A stretch of 32,381 nucleotides of DNA from positions 1 to 32,381 of the forward strand of contig NZ_JAOSHO010000018.1 in assembly GCF_025917275.1 (NCBI RefSeq). Direction: 5' to 3'. Both the position numbers and the translations under genes were made by a program. The DNA comes from Pseudomonas agronomica (GTDB lineage: Bacteria > Pseudomonadota > Gammaproteobacteria > Pseudomonadales > Pseudomonadaceae). Below the pieces are notes generated by a model, which was given only the letters and a program-made list of their open reading frames with translations, did no database searches and was not told the DNA's origin. This document shows, in pieces, positions 9,854 to 19,984 of the stretch (within the stretch, counting starts at the first letter, position 1; every line of letters starts with the position of its first letter).

Positions 9854-12093
9854 GACTGTGCCTCTTGTGCGACTCGAATACCGACCTGCGCGCACAGCGC
9901 CAGGAAGTTCGGGAACGACGTGGCGACGTTGGCGCAGTCATGGATGCGGATCGGCGCGCTGGCGCGCAGGGACGCAACGCTGAACGCCATGGCGATACGG
10001 TGATCGCCGTGCCCATGGACTTCGCCGCCGCCGATCTGGCCGCCGTCGATGATGATGCCGTCCGGCGTCGGTTCACATTTGACGCCGAGCGCCAGCAGGC
10101 CGTCCGCCATCACCTGGATGCGATCCGATTCCTTGACCCGCAGTTCTTCAGCGCCGGTCAGCACGGTGCGGCCTTCTGCGCAGGCAGCCGCGACGAACAG
10201 CACCGGGAATTCGTCGATCGCCAGGGGAACCAGCGCTTCCGGAATCTCGATACCCTTGAGTTTAGCCGCTCGTACGCGCAAGTCTGCCACCGGCTCGCCG
10301 CCCACTTCACGCTGATTTTCCAGGGTGATGTCGGCGCCCATCAGGCGCAGGATGTCGATGACGCCGGTACGGGTCGGGTTGATGCCGACGTGCTCGAGCA
10401 CCAGGTCAGAACCCTCGGCGATCGACGCAGCCACCAGGAAGAACGCCGACGAGGAGATATCGCCCGGCACTTCGATGTGGGTCGCCGCGAGCTTGTTGCC
10501 GGATTCAACGGACGCCGTGGCGCCGTCGACCGTGACCGGGTAGCCAAAGCCACGCAACATGCGTTCGGTGTGATCGCGGGTCGGGGCCGGCTCGGTGACG
10601 GTGGTCTTGCCTTCGGCGTAGAGACCCGCCAGCAGCAGGCAGGATTTCACCTGGGCGCTGGCCATCGGCATGGTGTAGGTCAGACCCTTGAGCTTGTTGC
10701 CACCACGAATGGTCATCGGTGGACGACCCTCGGCTGCGGTCTCGATCACCGCGCCCATTTCCCGCAACGGGTTGGCGACACGGTTCATCGGACGCTTGGA
10801 CAGCGAGGCATCACCGGTCAGGGTGCTGTCGAAGTCCTGTGCGGCCAACAGGCCGGACAGCAGGCGCATCGACGTGCCAGAGTTGCCCAGGTAGATCGGG
10901 CCCGGCGCAGGCTTGAGGCCGTGCAGACCGACACCATGAATCGTCACGCGGCCGTGGTGCGGGCCTTCGATGACCACGCCCATGTCGCGGAACGCTTGCA
11001 GCGTCGCCAGGGCGTCTTCGCCCTCGAGGAAACCTTCCACCTCGGTCACGCCTTCGGCCAGGGAGCCGAGCATGATCGAGCGGTGGGAAATCGATTTATC
11101 GCCCGGTACACGAATCCGCCCACTGAGGGAGCCACCAGGTTGTGCCAGGAAAATCAGATCGTTGGAGTTCATAGCGTCCACATAGGCCCGACGGGCCAGG
11201 ATTTTACTGAAATGCTCGCGGGCCACCCTGGCGCGCGTGAAAACGCCCAGCAATTGGTGCCCGTCCCCTGCATCGACCGCGTCGCGCAAGGCGTCGAGAT
11301 CGCTGCGAAATGTATCGAGTGTGCGCAGGACAGCTTCGCGGTTGGCGAGGAAGATGTCGTGCCACATGACCGGGTCGCTACCCGCGATTCTCGTGAAATC
11401 GCGGAAACCGCCGGCAGCGTAACGGAAGATCTCAAGATTTTCATTGCGTTTGGCCAATGAATCCACCAGACCGAACGCCAGCAGGTGCGGCAAATGGCTG
11501 GTGGCGGCCAATACTTCGTCGTGTCGCTCGACTTGCATGTGCTCGACATCGGCACCCAGCTCGCGCCACAGGCGGTCCACCACCGCCAGCGCCGCCGGAT
11601 CCGTCTGGTCCAACGGCGTCAGAATGACTTTATGGCGACGGAACAGCTCGGCGTTGGATGCCTCTACCCCACTCTGCTCGGAGCCGGCGATCGGATGCCC
11701 GGGCACGAAACGCGCCGGCATGCCGCCAAACGCCTCGGTCGCCGCCCGCACCACGTTGCCCTTGGCGCTGCCGACATCAGTGAGAATCGCTTGCCCGAGG
11801 TCCATGCCAGCCAATCGGGCCAGCAGTTTCTCCATGGCCAGGATCGGCACCGCCAACTGGATAACGTCCGCCCCCTGGCAAGCGAGCAGCAAGTCGTCTT
11901 CACAGCGATCGACCACGCCCAGCTCCACAGCAAGCTTGCGCGATTGCGGGTCGAGATCAACACCGACGACTTCACGGCACAACCCGCTTTCACGCAGGCC
12001 CTTGGCGAACGAGCCGCCAATCAACCCCAGGCCGACCACCACCAGGCGACCGATCATAGGTGCCGCAGGTTGCAGCGAGGTGACATCAACCAC
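9850..12093 (-). CDS. tyrA-aroA: Bifunctional prephenate dehydrogenase / EPSP synthase (TyrA-AroA fusion)
   Basis: A 747-residue fusion. Residues about 14-300 are prephenate/arogenate dehydrogenase: NAD site GLGLIGGS (21-28), HPIAGSE (133-139) with the catalytic His, and ATSHLPH (197-203). Residues about 308-747 are 5-enolpyruvylshikimate-3-phosphate synthase: GDKSISHR (331-338), LGNSGTSMR (402-410), ELRVKESDR and GDHRIAM near the end. It therefore makes EPSP for chorismate and also commits prephenate to tyrosine. The LGNSGT rather than LGNAGT version differs from the enteric class I motif. The gene overlaps hisC by 8 bases and cmk by 4. The fusion is characteristic of pseudomonads. M308 marks the apparent join. 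Confidence 0.97.
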   Translation of the reverse strand: MVDVTSLQPAAPMIGRLVVVGLGLIGGSFAKGLRESGLCREVVGVDLDPQSRKLAVELGVVDRCEDDLLLACQGADVIQLAVPILAMEKLLARLAGMDLGQAILTDVGSAKGNVVRAATEAFGGMPARFVPGHPIAGSEQSGVEASNAELFRRHKVILTPLDQTDPAALAVVDRLWRELGADVEHMQVERHDEVLAATSHLPHLLAFGLVDSLAKRNENLEIFRYAAGGFRDFTRIAGSDPVMWHDIFLANREAVLRTLDTFRSDLDALRDAVDAGDGHQLLGVFTRARVAREHFSKILARRAYVDAMNSNDLIFLAQPGGSLSGRIRVPGDKSISHRSIMLGSLAEGVTEVEGFLEGEDALATLQAFRDMGVVIEGPHHGRVTIHGVGLHGLKPAPGPIYLGNSGTSMRLLSGLLAAQDFDSTLTGDASLSKRPMNRVANPLREMGAVIETAAEGRPPMTIRGGNKLKGLTYTMPMASAQVKSCLLLAGLYAEGKTTVTEPAPTRDHTERMLRGFGYPVTVDGATASVESGNKLAATHIEVPGDISSSAFFLVAASIAEGSDLVLEHVGINPTRTGVIDILRLMGADITLENQREVGGEPVADLRVRAAKLKGIEIPEALVPLAIDEFPVLFVAAACAEGRTVLTGAEELRVKESDRIQVMADGLLALGVKCEPTPDGIIIDGGQIGGGEVHGHGDHRIAMAFSVASLRASAPIRIHDCANVATSFPNFLALCAQVGIRVAQEAQS

Positions 12094-13198
12094 GAGCCAG
12101 GACCTTGCTCAACGCATCAAGGAAACGGCTGTTTTCCGCCGGCAGGCCGACGGTGACGCGCAGGTGATTGGGCATGCCGTAATTCGCTACCGGACGGACG
12201 ATCACGCCTTCGCGCAACAGCCCTTGATAGACCGGCGCCGCGACGCGACCTACGTCGACACAAATGAAATTGCCCTTGGAAGGAATCCAACCCAGGCCCA
12301 ACTCACGCAAGCCGGCTTCCAACTGCTGCATGCCGGCTTCGTTCAAGCGACGGCTTTCAGCGAGGTAGGCTTCATCCTGCAACGCGGCGCAAGCGGCAGC
12401 CAGGGCGAAGCTGTTGACGTTGAACGGTTGGCGCACACGGTTCAGCACATCGGCCACCACGGCGGTGGACAAGCCGTAGCCGACCCGCAGCGACGCCAGG
12501 CCATACGCCTTGGAGAAGGTGCGCGACACCAGCAGGTTCGGGTAGGCGGCGAGGAAATCCAGGCCGTCAGGCATATCGCTGCCCTCGGCGTATTCGATGT
12601 AGGCCTCGTCCAGCACCACCAGCACGTGCTCGGGCACGTCCTGCAGGAAGTCGTCCAGGGCCTGGGCGTCGAACCAGGTGCCGGTCGGGTTGTTCGGATT
12701 AGCGATGAAGACCACGCGCGTGTTGGCGTCGATGGCGGCCAACATGGCCGGCAGGTCATGCCCCCAATCCTTGGCCGGAACCACATGAGCATCGGCGCCG
12801 ACGGCCTGGGTGGCAATCGGGTAGACCGCGAACGCGTGCTCGCTGAACACTGCGTTGAGGCCTGGCGCCAAATACGCACGGGCAACCAGCTCGAGAATGT
12901 CGTTGGAACCGTTACCCAGCGTGACCTGGCTCAGCTCGACGCCGCAACGTTCGGCCAGCAGGCTTTTCAGCGCAAAGCCGTTGCCATCGGGATAACGGGT
13001 CAGTTCAGCCAGCTCGTCGCGGATTGCCGCGAGCGCCTTGGGGCTCGCGCCCAGCGGGTTCTCGTTGCTCGCCAATTTGACGATGCTGGCCGGATCAAGG
13101 TCCAGCTCACGAGCCAATTCGTCCACAGGCTTGCCCGGAACGTAAGGCGAGAGTTGTTGCACGCCTGGCTGAGCCAGTGCGAGGAAGTTGCCACTCAT
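12086..13198 (-). CDS. hisC2: Histidinol-phosphate / aromatic aminotransferase (HisC2)
   Basis: A 370-residue fold-type I PLP aminotransferase. Key blocks are SNENPLG (44-50), NPNNPTGT (167-174), DEAY (197-200), the PLP lysine Lys230 in SRTFSKAYGL, and the substrate-phosphate arginine in SLRVGYG (Arg238). The family makes histidinol phosphate, but this copy lies inside the serC-pheA-hisC-tyrA-aroA run. There it is thought to transaminate aromatic keto acids or prephenate as well. A separate hisC usually exists in a his operon elsewhere; that is inference for this strain. It is 13 bases after pheA. Confidence 0.93.
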   Translation of the reverse strand: MSGNFLALAQPGVQQLSPYVPGKPVDELARELDLDPASIVKLASNENPLGASPKALAAIRDELAELTRYPDGNGFALKSLLAERCGVELSQVTLGNGSNDILELVARAYLAPGLNAVFSEHAFAVYPIATQAVGADAHVVPAKDWGHDLPAMLAAIDANTRVVFIANPNNPTGTWFDAQALDDFLQDVPEHVLVVLDEAYIEYAEGSDMPDGLDFLAAYPNLLVSRTFSKAYGLASLRVGYGLSTAVVADVLNRVRQPFNVNSFALAAACAALQDEAYLAESRRLNEAGMQQLEAGLRELGLGWIPSKGNFICVDVGRVAAPVYQGLLREGVIVRPVANYGMPNHLRVTVGLPAENSRFLDALSKVLARG

Positions 13199-13211
13199 TA
13201 GCTATCCGCCC

Positions 13212-14306
13212 TTAAAGAACTGCCTTGGGGTAGGAACCCAGCACCTTGAGTGCCACTGCTTCCTGACTGATTTTCTCCAGCACACCTTTTACCAGCGGAT
13301 CGCGGTGGTGGCCGACGAAATCGATAAAGAACACGTAGGTCCATTTACCGCTGCGCGACGGACGGGTCTCGATGCGTGTCAGATCGATACCGTTGTCGTG
13401 GAACGGCACCAACAGTTCATGAAGCGCGCCGGGCTTGTTGCTCATGGAGACAATGATCGAGGTCTTGTCGTCGCCGGTCGGCGGTACTTCCTGGCTGCCG
13501 ATCATCAGGAACCGCGTGGAGTTGTCCGGACGGTCCTCGATTTTCTCGGCCAGGCGCGTCAAACCGTAGAGGCCTGCCGCCATGTCACCGGCGATGGCCG
13601 CCGAGTTCCACTCACCCTTGACCCGCTTGGCCGCCTCGGCGTTGCTCGAGACCGCGACGCGCTCGACGTTCGGGTAATGGGCGTCCAGCCACTTGCGGCA
13701 CTGGGCCAGGGACTGGGCGTGGGAGTAGATCCGGCTGATGCTGTCGGTCTTGGTGTTCTCGCCCACCAGCAGGTGGTGGTGGATGCGCAGCTCGACTTCG
13801 CCGCAGATCACCATGTCGTGCTCGAGGAAGCTGTCCAGCGTGTGGTTGACCGCGCCTTCGGTGGAGTTTTCCACCGGCACCACGCCGAAATTCACCGCGC
13901 CGGCGGCTACTTCACGGAACACTTCGTCGATGGCCGCCATCGGTTTGCTGATCACGGCGTGACCGAAGTGCTTCATGGCCGCAGCCTGGGTGAAGGTGCC
14001 TTCCGGCCCCAGGTAGGCGACTTTCAGCGGCTGCTCGAGGGCCAGGCAAGAAGACATGATTTCGCGGAACAAGCGCGCCATCTCTTCGTTGCCCAGCGGT
14101 CCCTTGTTGCGTTCCATGACACGCTTGAGCACCTGGGCTTCACGCTCGGGGCGATAGAACACCGGGACTTCGCCTTCGGCCAGGGAGGCCATTTTCACCC
14201 GGGCGACTTCCTGGGCGCAGCGCGCGCGCTCGCTGATCAGCTCCAGGACTTTTTCGTCCAGGGCATCGATGCGCAGGCGCAGCGCCTTGAGTTCTTGCTC
14301 AGACAT
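13212..14306 (-). CDS. pheA: Chorismate mutase / prephenate dehydratase (P-protein)
   Basis: A 364-residue bifunctional enzyme that converts chorismate to prephenate and then phenylpyruvate. The AroQ-type chorismate mutase is at 1-90. Prephenate dehydratase is at about 95-270 with GPEGTFTQ (100-107) and the catalytic STRF (263-266). A C-terminal ACT domain at about 282-358 carries the phenylalanine-sensing GAL (293-295) and ETRP (313-316; ESRP in many relatives), so feedback inhibition by Phe is expected. The frame runs upstream to 14507 inside serC, but ATG 14306 gives the family start MSEQELKALR and length. It overlaps the serC stop by one base (TGATG). Confidence 0.96.
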   Translation of the reverse strand: MSEQELKALRLRIDALDEKVLELISERARCAQEVARVKMASLAEGEVPVFYRPEREAQVLKRVMERNKGPLGNEEMARLFREIMSSCLALEQPLKVAYLGPEGTFTQAAAMKHFGHAVISKPMAAIDEVFREVAAGAVNFGVVPVENSTEGAVNHTLDSFLEHDMVICGEVELRIHHHLLVGENTKTDSISRIYSHAQSLAQCRKWLDAHYPNVERVAVSSNAEAAKRVKGEWNSAAIAGDMAAGLYGLTRLAEKIEDRPDNSTRFLMIGSQEVPPTGDDKTSIIVSMSNKPGALHELLVPFHDNGIDLTRIETRPSRSGKWTYVFFIDFVGHHRDPLVKGVLEKISQEAVALKVLGSYPKAVL

Positions 14307-15391
14307 CAGCCGTGTTCCTTCTCGAACTCTGCCATGTAGGCGACCAGCGCATTGACGGCGTTGATGTCCACGGCGTTGTAGATGGAGGCGCGCATGCCAC
14401 CGACCGAACGGTGGCCCTTGAGGTTCAGCAGGCCGCGCTCGTCGGCGCCGGCCAGGAACGGCTTGTCGAGACGATCGTCGGCCAGACGGAAGGGGACGTT
14501 CATCCACGAGCGGTCGGACTTGTTGATCGGGTTGCTGTAGAGGCCGCTGGCGTCGATGAAGTCATACAGCGTGCGCTGCTTCACTTCGTTGAGCTTGCCG
14601 ATGGCTTCGACACCGCCCTGCTCTTTCAGCCACTCGAACACCAGTCCCGACAGGTACCAGGCCAGGGTTGGCGGGGTGTTGTACATCGAGCCGTTATCGG
14701 CCGCGACCTTGTAGTTGAGCATGGTCGGGCACAGGGAACGGGCACGACCGAGCAGGTCTTCGCGAATGATCGCGACCAGGATCCCGCTCGGGCCAATGTT
14801 CTTCTGGGCGCCGGCGTAGATCATGCCGAAACGGGAAATGTCCACTGGGCGCGAAAGAATGTCCGAGGACATATCGGCCACCAGCGGCACGTCACCGGTT
14901 TCCGGGATCCAGTTGAATTCCAGGCCACCGATGGTTTCGTTCGGCGCGTAGTGAACGTAGGCAGCGTCCTTGGACAGGTTCCATTCGTTCTGGCCGGGAA
15001 TGGCGAAATAGTCGTAGGGCTTGGCGGTGGCCGCCACGTTGACGTGACCGTAGCGCGACGCTTCTTCGATGGCTTTCTGCGACCAGATGCCGGTGTCGAT
15101 GTAGTCGGCCTTGCCGTTTTCCGGCAGCAGGTTCAACGGGATCTGGGCGAACTGCTGGCTGGCGCCGCCCTGCAGGAACAGCACTTTATAGTTGGACGGG
15201 ATGTTCAGCAGATCACGCAGGTCCTGCTCGGCCTTGGTGGCGATGGACACGAACTCATCGCTGCGATGGCTCATTTCCATGACGGACAGGCCCTTGCCAT
15301 GCCAGTCGAGAAGTTCACCCTGGGCACGCTTCAGGACCGCTTCAGGAAGCGCCGCCGGGCCGGCACAGAAGTTATAGGCTCTCTTGCTCAC
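14306..15391 (-). CDS. serC: Phosphoserine aminotransferase
   Basis: A 361-residue PLP enzyme that makes phosphoserine from 3-phosphohydroxypyruvate and glutamate. It also acts on the 4-phosphohydroxythreonine precursor in PLP synthesis. Family blocks are NFCAGPAALP (7-16), MEMSHRS (38-44), QGGASQQF (74-81) and the PLP lysine Lys197 in YAGAQKNIGPSG. Two starts are possible: TTG at 15397 and GTG at 15391. I chose GTG because it yields MSKRAYNF and a family length of 361, and it has AGCGAG at usable spacing. It heads the aromatic run and is coupled to pheA. A REPIN lies just upstream, before gyrA's terminator. Confidence 0.94.
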   Translation of the reverse strand: MSKRAYNFCAGPAALPEAVLKRAQGELLDWHGKGLSVMEMSHRSDEFVSIATKAEQDLRDLLNIPSNYKVLFLQGGASQQFAQIPLNLLPENGKADYIDTGIWSQKAIEEASRYGHVNVAATAKPYDYFAIPGQNEWNLSKDAAYVHYAPNETIGGLEFNWIPETGDVPLVADMSSDILSRPVDISRFGMIYAGAQKNIGPSGILVAIIREDLLGRARSLCPTMLNYKVAADNGSMYNTPPTLAWYLSGLVFEWLKEQGGVEAIGKLNEVKQRTLYDFIDASGLYSNPINKSDRSWMNVPFRLADDRLDKPFLAGADERGLLNLKGHRSVGGMRASIYNAVDINAVNALVAYMAEFEKEHG

Positions 15392-15448
15392 ATCCAATCT
15401 CGCTCTGATCTGGTGGTCACTAAATCTTTTGATCTACACACAACTCCA

Positions 15449-15540
15449 CTGTGGGAGCGAGCTTGCTCGCGATGACGGACTGGCATTCAACATCAATGTT
15501 GACTGTTGTGCCGCTATCGCGAGCAAGCTCGCTCCCACAG
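15449..15540. repeat. REPIN: two inverted REP palindromes
   Basis: Two copies of the CTGTGGGAGCGAGCTTGCTC element face each other at 15449-15473 and 15516-15540, with a 42-base centre. Each arm holds the palindromic core GCGAGC-AA-GCTCGC. This is the common fluorescens-group REP family, mobilised in trans by a RAYT transposase. It lies between gyrA and serC. Confidence 0.92.
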
Positions 15541-15629
15541 GGGGGGCCGCTCACTCAAGGTATGAAACCTCAGGGGAGCAGCATTCCCCCGGCAGGGGAT
15601 GGTGCAGTGTCGCAAATTTTCAAACGGAA

Positions 15630-15664
15630 CAAACAACAAGGGGGCGAATCTTCATCCGCCCCCT
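15630..15664 (-). terminator. Rho-independent terminator after gyrA
   Basis: The stem AGGGGGCG/CGCCCCCT (15664-15657 with 15646-15639 on the minus strand) has a 10-base loop and is followed by TTGTTGTTTG, a T-rich though broken tail. It begins 10 bases past the gyrA stop. Confidence 0.8.
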
Positions 15665-15674
15665 GTGTGTCCGC

Positions 15675-18347
15675 TTAGTCCTGCGGTTCTTCTTCGTCTG
15701 CGGCAGCGTCAAGTGGTTGATCGCCGACGGTGTCGTCGACATCGGCACCGAGGGTGCCATCGAACGCTACACCTTCCTCGCCTTCTTCGCCTTCCAGCTC
15801 CTCGCCTTCGACTTCCGACGGTTCCTGGACGCGCTCAAGCCCGACCAGTTTTTCGTCCTTGGCGAGCTTGATCAGCGTCACGCCCTGAGTGTTACGGCCC
15901 AGGCTCGACACTTCGTCGACCCGCGTACGCACCAGCGTGCCCTGGTCGGAAATCAGCATGATCTCCTCGCCATCGAGCACCTGGACAGCACCGACCAGGC
16001 GGCCGTTACGCTCGTTGCTGACCATGGCAATCACGCCCTGGCCGCCACGCTTGTACTCGGGGAACTCGCTGATGGCGGTACGCTTGCCGTAGCCACGCTC
16101 GGAAGCCGTGAGGATCTGGCTGCCTTCTTCCGGGATCAGCATGGAAATCAGCTTCTGCCCTTCCGGCAGGCGCATGCCGCGCACACCGCGGGCGGTACGG
16201 CCCATGGCGCGAACGTCGGATTCCTTGAAGCGCGTGACCTTGCCACCGTCGGAGAACAGCATGACTTCGCGCTCGCCGTCAGTGATGGCGGCGGAAATCA
16301 GCACGTCGCCTTCGTCCAGCTCCAGGGCGATCAGGCCCACGCTGCGCTGGCGGCTGAAGGATTCCAGCGGGGTTTTCTTCACGGTGCCGTTGGCGGTTGC
16401 CATGAAGATGTAGTGACCTTCGGTGTATTCCTCCACCGGCAGCATGGTGGTGATGTATTCACCATCGTCCAGCGGCAACAGGTTGACCAGCGGACGACCG
16501 CGGGCGGCACGGGATGCTTCGGGGATCTCGTAGGTCTTCAGCCAGTACACCTTGCCCTTGCTGGAGAACAGCAGCAGCGTGGTGTGGCTGTTGGCGACCA
16601 GCAGGTGAGCGATGTAGTCCTCGTCCTTGACGCCGGTCGCCGACTTGCCTTTGCCACCGCGACGCTGGGCCTGATAGGCGGCCAGTGGCTGGGTCTTGGC
16701 GTAGCCGCCGTGGGAAATGGTCACCACGCGCTCTTCTTCCGGGATCATGTCGCCCAGGGTCAGGTCCAGGCGCGCATCGAGGATCTCGGTGCGGCGCACG
16801 TCGCCGTATTCGGCGCGGATCACTTCCAGTTCTTCGCGGATCACTTCCATCAGGCGCGTGGCGCTGTTGAGGATGCGGATCAGCTCGCCGATCTGGTTGA
16901 GGATTTCCTGGTACTCGGCCAGCAGCTTCTCGTGCTCCAGGCCGGTCAGGCGGTGCAGGCGCAGTTCCAGGATGGCTTGCGCCTGTTCCGGGGACAGGAA
17001 GTACTTGCCTTCGCGCAGGCCGTATTGCGGGTCGAGGTTTTCCGGACGGCACGAATCGGCGCCGGCACGTTCGACCATCGCCACCACCGCGGAGGATTCC
17101 CAAGGGGTGCTGACCAGCGCTTCCTTGGCTTCCGACGGGGTTGGCGAGGCCTTGATCAGGGCGATGACCGGGTCGATGTTCGACAGGGCAACGGCTTGGC
17201 CTTCAAGGATGTGGCCACGCTCGCGCGCCTTGCGCAGTTCGAATACGGTACGACGGGTCACGACTTCGCGGCGGTGACGAACGAAAGCTTCCAGCAGGTC
17301 CTTGAGGTTCAGGATCCGCGGACGGCCATCGATCAGCGCGACGATGTTGATGCCGAACACGCTTTGCAGCTGGGTCTGGGCGTAGAGGTTGTTGAGGATC
17401 ACCTCAGGCACTTCGCCACGGCGCAGTTCGATCACGACGCGCATGCCGTCCTTGTCGGACTCGTCACGCAGCTCGGTGATGCCTTCGAGCTTCTTCTCTT
17501 TTACCAGCTCGGCGATCTTCTCGATCAGGCGGGCCTTGTTCAGCTGGTACGGCAGCTCGGTAATGACGATCTGCTGACGGCCACCCACCTTGTCGATGTC
17601 TTCGACGGTCGAGCGGGCGCGCATGTAGATGCGGCCGCGACCGGTGCGATAGGCCTCGATGATGCCGGCGCGACCGTTGATGATGGCAGCGGTCGGGAAG
17701 TCCGGGCCGGGAATGTATTGCATCAGCTCATCGACAGTCAGCTCGGGGTTGTCGATGAGGGCCAGGCAACCGTCGATGACTTCACCGAGGTTGTGTGGCG
17801 GGATGTTGGTCGCCATGCCCACGGCGATACCGCTGGAGCCGTTGACGAGCAGGTTGGGAATACGGGTCGGCATGACCGCCGGGATCATTTCGGTGCCGTC
17901 GTAGTTCGGCACCCAGTCCACGGTTTCCTTGTGCAGGTCGGCCAGCAGTTCGTGGGCCAGCTTGGTCATGCGCACTTCGGTGTATCGCATGGCCGCTGCG
18001 TTGTCGCCGTCCACCGAACCGAAGTTGCCCTGGCCGTCCACCAGCAGGTAGCGCAGGGAGAATGGCTGCGCCATACGAACGATGGTGTCGTACACGGCGG
18101 TGTCGCCGTGGGGGTGATACTTACCGATCACGTCGCCGACGACACGGGCGGACTTCTTGTAAGGCTTGTTGAAGTCGTTGCCCAGCTCGCTCATCGCGAA
18201 CAGCACGCGGCGGTGCACGGGCTTCAAGCCATCGCGCGCATCCGGCAGCGCCCGCCCGACGATTACGCTCATTGCGTAGTCGAGGTAGGACTGTTTCAGC
18301 TCGTCTTCGATATTGACCGGGAGGATTTCTTTGGCCAGTTCGCCCAT
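15675..18347 (-). CDS. gyrA: DNA gyrase subunit A
   Basis: An 890-residue type IIA topoisomerase subunit that breaks and rejoins DNA with GyrB. The N-terminal breakage domain has the catalytic Tyr122 in AAMRYTEVR. The quinolone region [10 protein letters not shown] has Thr83 and Asp87, which as I recall is the wild-type state in P. aeruginosa rather than a resistance change. The C-terminal pinwheel carries the GyrA box QRRGGKG, and the tail is strongly acidic ([13 protein letters not shown]). An insertion relative to E. coli (around [19 protein letters not shown]) lies in the C-terminal part of the breakage domain. ATG 18347 is chosen because the frame's 28 extra upstream residues are unlike the family. 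It is followed by its own terminator. Confidence 0.98.
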   Translation of the reverse strand: MGELAKEILPVNIEDELKQSYLDYAMSVIVGRALPDARDGLKPVHRRVLFAMSELGNDFNKPYKKSARVVGDVIGKYHPHGDTAVYDTIVRMAQPFSLRYLLVDGQGNFGSVDGDNAAAMRYTEVRMTKLAHELLADLHKETVDWVPNYDGTEMIPAVMPTRIPNLLVNGSSGIAVGMATNIPPHNLGEVIDGCLALIDNPELTVDELMQYIPGPDFPTAAIINGRAGIIEAYRTGRGRIYMRARSTVEDIDKVGGRQQIVITELPYQLNKARLIEKIAELVKEKKLEGITELRDESDKDGMRVVIELRRGEVPEVILNNLYAQTQLQSVFGINIVALIDGRPRILNLKDLLEAFVRHRREVVTRRTVFELRKARERGHILEGQAVALSNIDPVIALIKASPTPSEAKEALVSTPWESSAVVAMVERAGADSCRPENLDPQYGLREGKYFLSPEQAQAILELRLHRLTGLEHEKLLAEYQEILNQIGELIRILNSATRLMEVIREELEVIRAEYGDVRRTEILDARLDLTLGDMIPEEERVVTISHGGYAKTQPLAAYQAQRRGGKGKSATGVKDEDYIAHLLVANSHTTLLLFSSKGKVYWLKTYEIPEASRAARGRPLVNLLPLDDGEYITTMLPVEEYTEGHYIFMATANGTVKKTPLESFSRQRSVGLIALELDEGDVLISAAITDGEREVMLFSDGGKVTRFKESDVRAMGRTARGVRGMRLPEGQKLISMLIPEEGSQILTASERGYGKRTAISEFPEYKRGGQGVIAMVSNERNGRLVGAVQVLDGEEIMLISDQGTLVRTRVDEVSSLGRNTQGVTLIKLAKDEKLVGLERVQEPSEVEGEELEGEEGEEGVAFDGTLGADVDDTVGDQPLDAAADEEEPQD

Positions 18348-18801
18348 GAGAAGCCTGATTCCTTTTTCTGGTGAAACCTCGTCACGTCCAGATGGGACGA
18401 ACGAAGCTCGCCGCTGCAGAACAAATGCCATGCAGCGACTTACGACAAATCAACGAGTTATGCCATGGATCTGCGCAGTAAAGGCCACCTCGCGAGGCAG
18501 CCTTGGAAACCGCCGGATGTTATCACAAGAGCCGCCACGCACCTATCCCCCAGATGCGCATGGTGTGTAGTTAGTTGACCGATGACAGGCTGGAAAGGGA
18601 CGAGAGAGGCTTAGAGGCGCTGGGAATCGCGATTCGTGGCTGGATTCGGCTAATTTTCGGGCTTTGCGGGCTTTGCGGGCCCCATCGCGAGCAAGCTCGC
18701 TCCCACAGGGAACTTTGTATGCCTGGGAATTCAGGCACGCTGCGCATCCAATGTGGGAGCGAGCTTGCTCGCGATGGGGCCAGCTCAGACGCCGAAAGCC
18801 T
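18348..18801. other. gyrA-mtnA intergenic region with REPIN and short repeats
   Basis: This 454-base gap has no supported gene. It must hold the gyrA promoter; I could not place it with confidence. It contains a 10-bp palindrome CCTCGCGAGG (18488-18497) nested in AAGGC/GCCTT arms, a tandem GGGCTTTGC repeat (18659-18676) and a REPIN (18679-18780) that begins 21 bases past the mtnA stop. Confidence 0.7.
18679..18780. repeat. REPIN with perfect 29-bp arms
   Basis: The arms at 18679-18707 and 18752-18780 are exact reverse complements over 29 bp, starting GCCCCATCGCGAGC. The centre is 44 bases. Perfect arms suggest recent insertion or strong constraint. It lies directly downstream of mtnA, so its RNA hairpin may also protect or end that transcript. 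Confidence 0.93.
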
Positions 18802-19878
18802 TCAATGCAACCGCTTGCGACACATCAGTTGCGCCATCTTCGCCGCATCCGGCCGCTCGACGATGCCCTTCTCCGTCACGATCGCATCGATCAGGTCCGC
18901 CGGGGTCACGTCGAACACTGGATTGAAGGCATCGGCGTCCGCTCCGACCCGCTTGCCGCCGACTTCCAGCAGCTCGCGCCCATCACGTTCTTCGATCGGA
19001 ATGTCATCGCCACTGGCCAGGTTCATGTCGATGGTCGAGCTCGGCGCCACCACCATGAAACGCACGCCGTGGTGCATGGCACAGACGGCCAGTTGGTAGG
19101 TGCCGATCTTGTTCGCCACGTCGCCATTGGCGGTGATGCGGTCGGCGCCGACGATCACCCAGGTCACGCCCTTGGTCTTCATGATGTGGGCGGCAGCGGA
19201 GTCGGCGTTGAGTGTCACCGGAATGCCTTCATTGGCCAGTTCCCACGCGGTCAGGCGAGACCCTTGCAGCCACGGACGGGTTTCGTCGGCATAGACGCGC
19301 TCGACCATCCCCTCGATGAACGCCCCGCGAATCACCCCAAGGGCGGTACCAAAGCCACCGGTGGCCAAGGCGCCGGTGTTGCAATGGGTCAGGATGGCCT
19401 GGGCGTTGCCCTGGTGCTTGCGGATCAGGTCAACACCGAGCTGGGCCATGGTCAGGTTGGCCTCGCGATCGCTTTCATGAATCGCCATGGCTTCCGCCTC
19501 AAGCACCGCCAAGGGGTCGGCCTGTTCCTTGAGGCGCGCCAATCGGTCGCGCATGCGGTCCAGCGCCCAGAACAGATTGACTGCCGTCGGCCGGGAATCG
19601 GCCAGCAAGGCAAAATCCGCTTCCAGCGCATCTTGCCAGTCACCACCTTCGGCCAACCGCGCACGCGCCGCCAGCACCACGCCATAGGCGGCACTGATGC
19701 CGATCGCCGGCGCACCGCGCACCACCATCGAACGGATGGCCTCGGCCACGCCGGCCGCGCTGGTGTAGCCGATCCAGTTTTCCTCGAACGGCAAAACACG
19801 CTGATCCAGCAGATAAAGAGCGCCATCGCGCCAATCGATGGCCTTTACCTTCTCCGCAGCCAACAGTCGATCGCGCAT
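18802..19878 (-). CDS. mtnA: Methylthioribose-1-phosphate isomerase
   Basis: A 358-residue enzyme that converts 5-methylthioribose-1-phosphate to the ribulose isomer in methionine salvage. Family blocks are [10 protein letters not shown] (51-60), the catalytic Cys166 in [12 protein letters not shown], and Asp246 in [11 protein letters not shown] with NKIGT just after. These residues distinguish it from eIF2B-alpha relatives. The start overlaps a GGTGAAGG ribosome site. It is transcribed away from mtaD, whose product feeds the same pathway through methylthioinosine. No other mtn gene lies in the window. Confidence 0.97.
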   Translation of the reverse strand: MRDRLLAAEKVKAIDWRDGALYLLDQRVLPFEENWIGYTSAAGVAEAIRSMVVRGAPAIGISAAYGVVLAARARLAEGGDWQDALEADFALLADSRPTAVNLFWALDRMRDRLARLKEQADPLAVLEAEAMAIHESDREANLTMAQLGVDLIRKHQGNAQAILTHCNTGALATGGFGTALGVIRGAFIEGMVERVYADETRPWLQGSRLTAWELANEGIPVTLNADSAAAHIMKTKGVTWVIVGADRITANGDVANKIGTYQLAVCAMHHGVRFMVVAPSSTIDMNLASGDDIPIEERDGRELLEVGGKRVGADADAFNPVFDVTPADLIDAIVTEKGIVERPDAAKMAQLMCRKRLH

Positions 19879-19984
19879 CCTTCACCCCGCACTCATGAAC
19901 AAAAGCCGCCGATTATAGCGATCCCTCCGCGAAGACGCTCGGGTATACTTCGCCATCCTTTATAACCCATGGAACCATTCCACG
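19879..19984. promoter_or_regulatory. Divergent mtnA/mtaD promoter region
   Basis: The only 106 bases between these divergent genes must hold both promoters. On the plus strand TATACT at 19944-19949 is a plausible -10 for mtaD, about 35 bases before its start, but no clear -35 box is visible. No riboswitch fold was recognised. Confidence 0.4.

Noticed and set aside
9865..11460. A 531-codon open frame antisense to tyrA-aroA
   Set aside because: Shadow of a highly biased gene; Arg/Gln/His-rich translation without motifs.
14307..14507. Upstream extension of the pheA frame
   Set aside because: The added 67 residues are Arg-rich and lie inside serC; ATG 14306 gives the normal P-protein.
15392..15397. 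TTG start for serC two codons upstream
   Set aside because: No properly spaced ribosome site for it, and GTG 15391 gives the family start and length.
15384..18374. A 996-codon open frame antisense to gyrA
   Set aside because: It mirrors gyrA almost exactly, its translation is low-complexity (rich in Val, Asp, Gln, His, Leu), and it has no domain motifs. Codon bias in a high-GC gene explains it.
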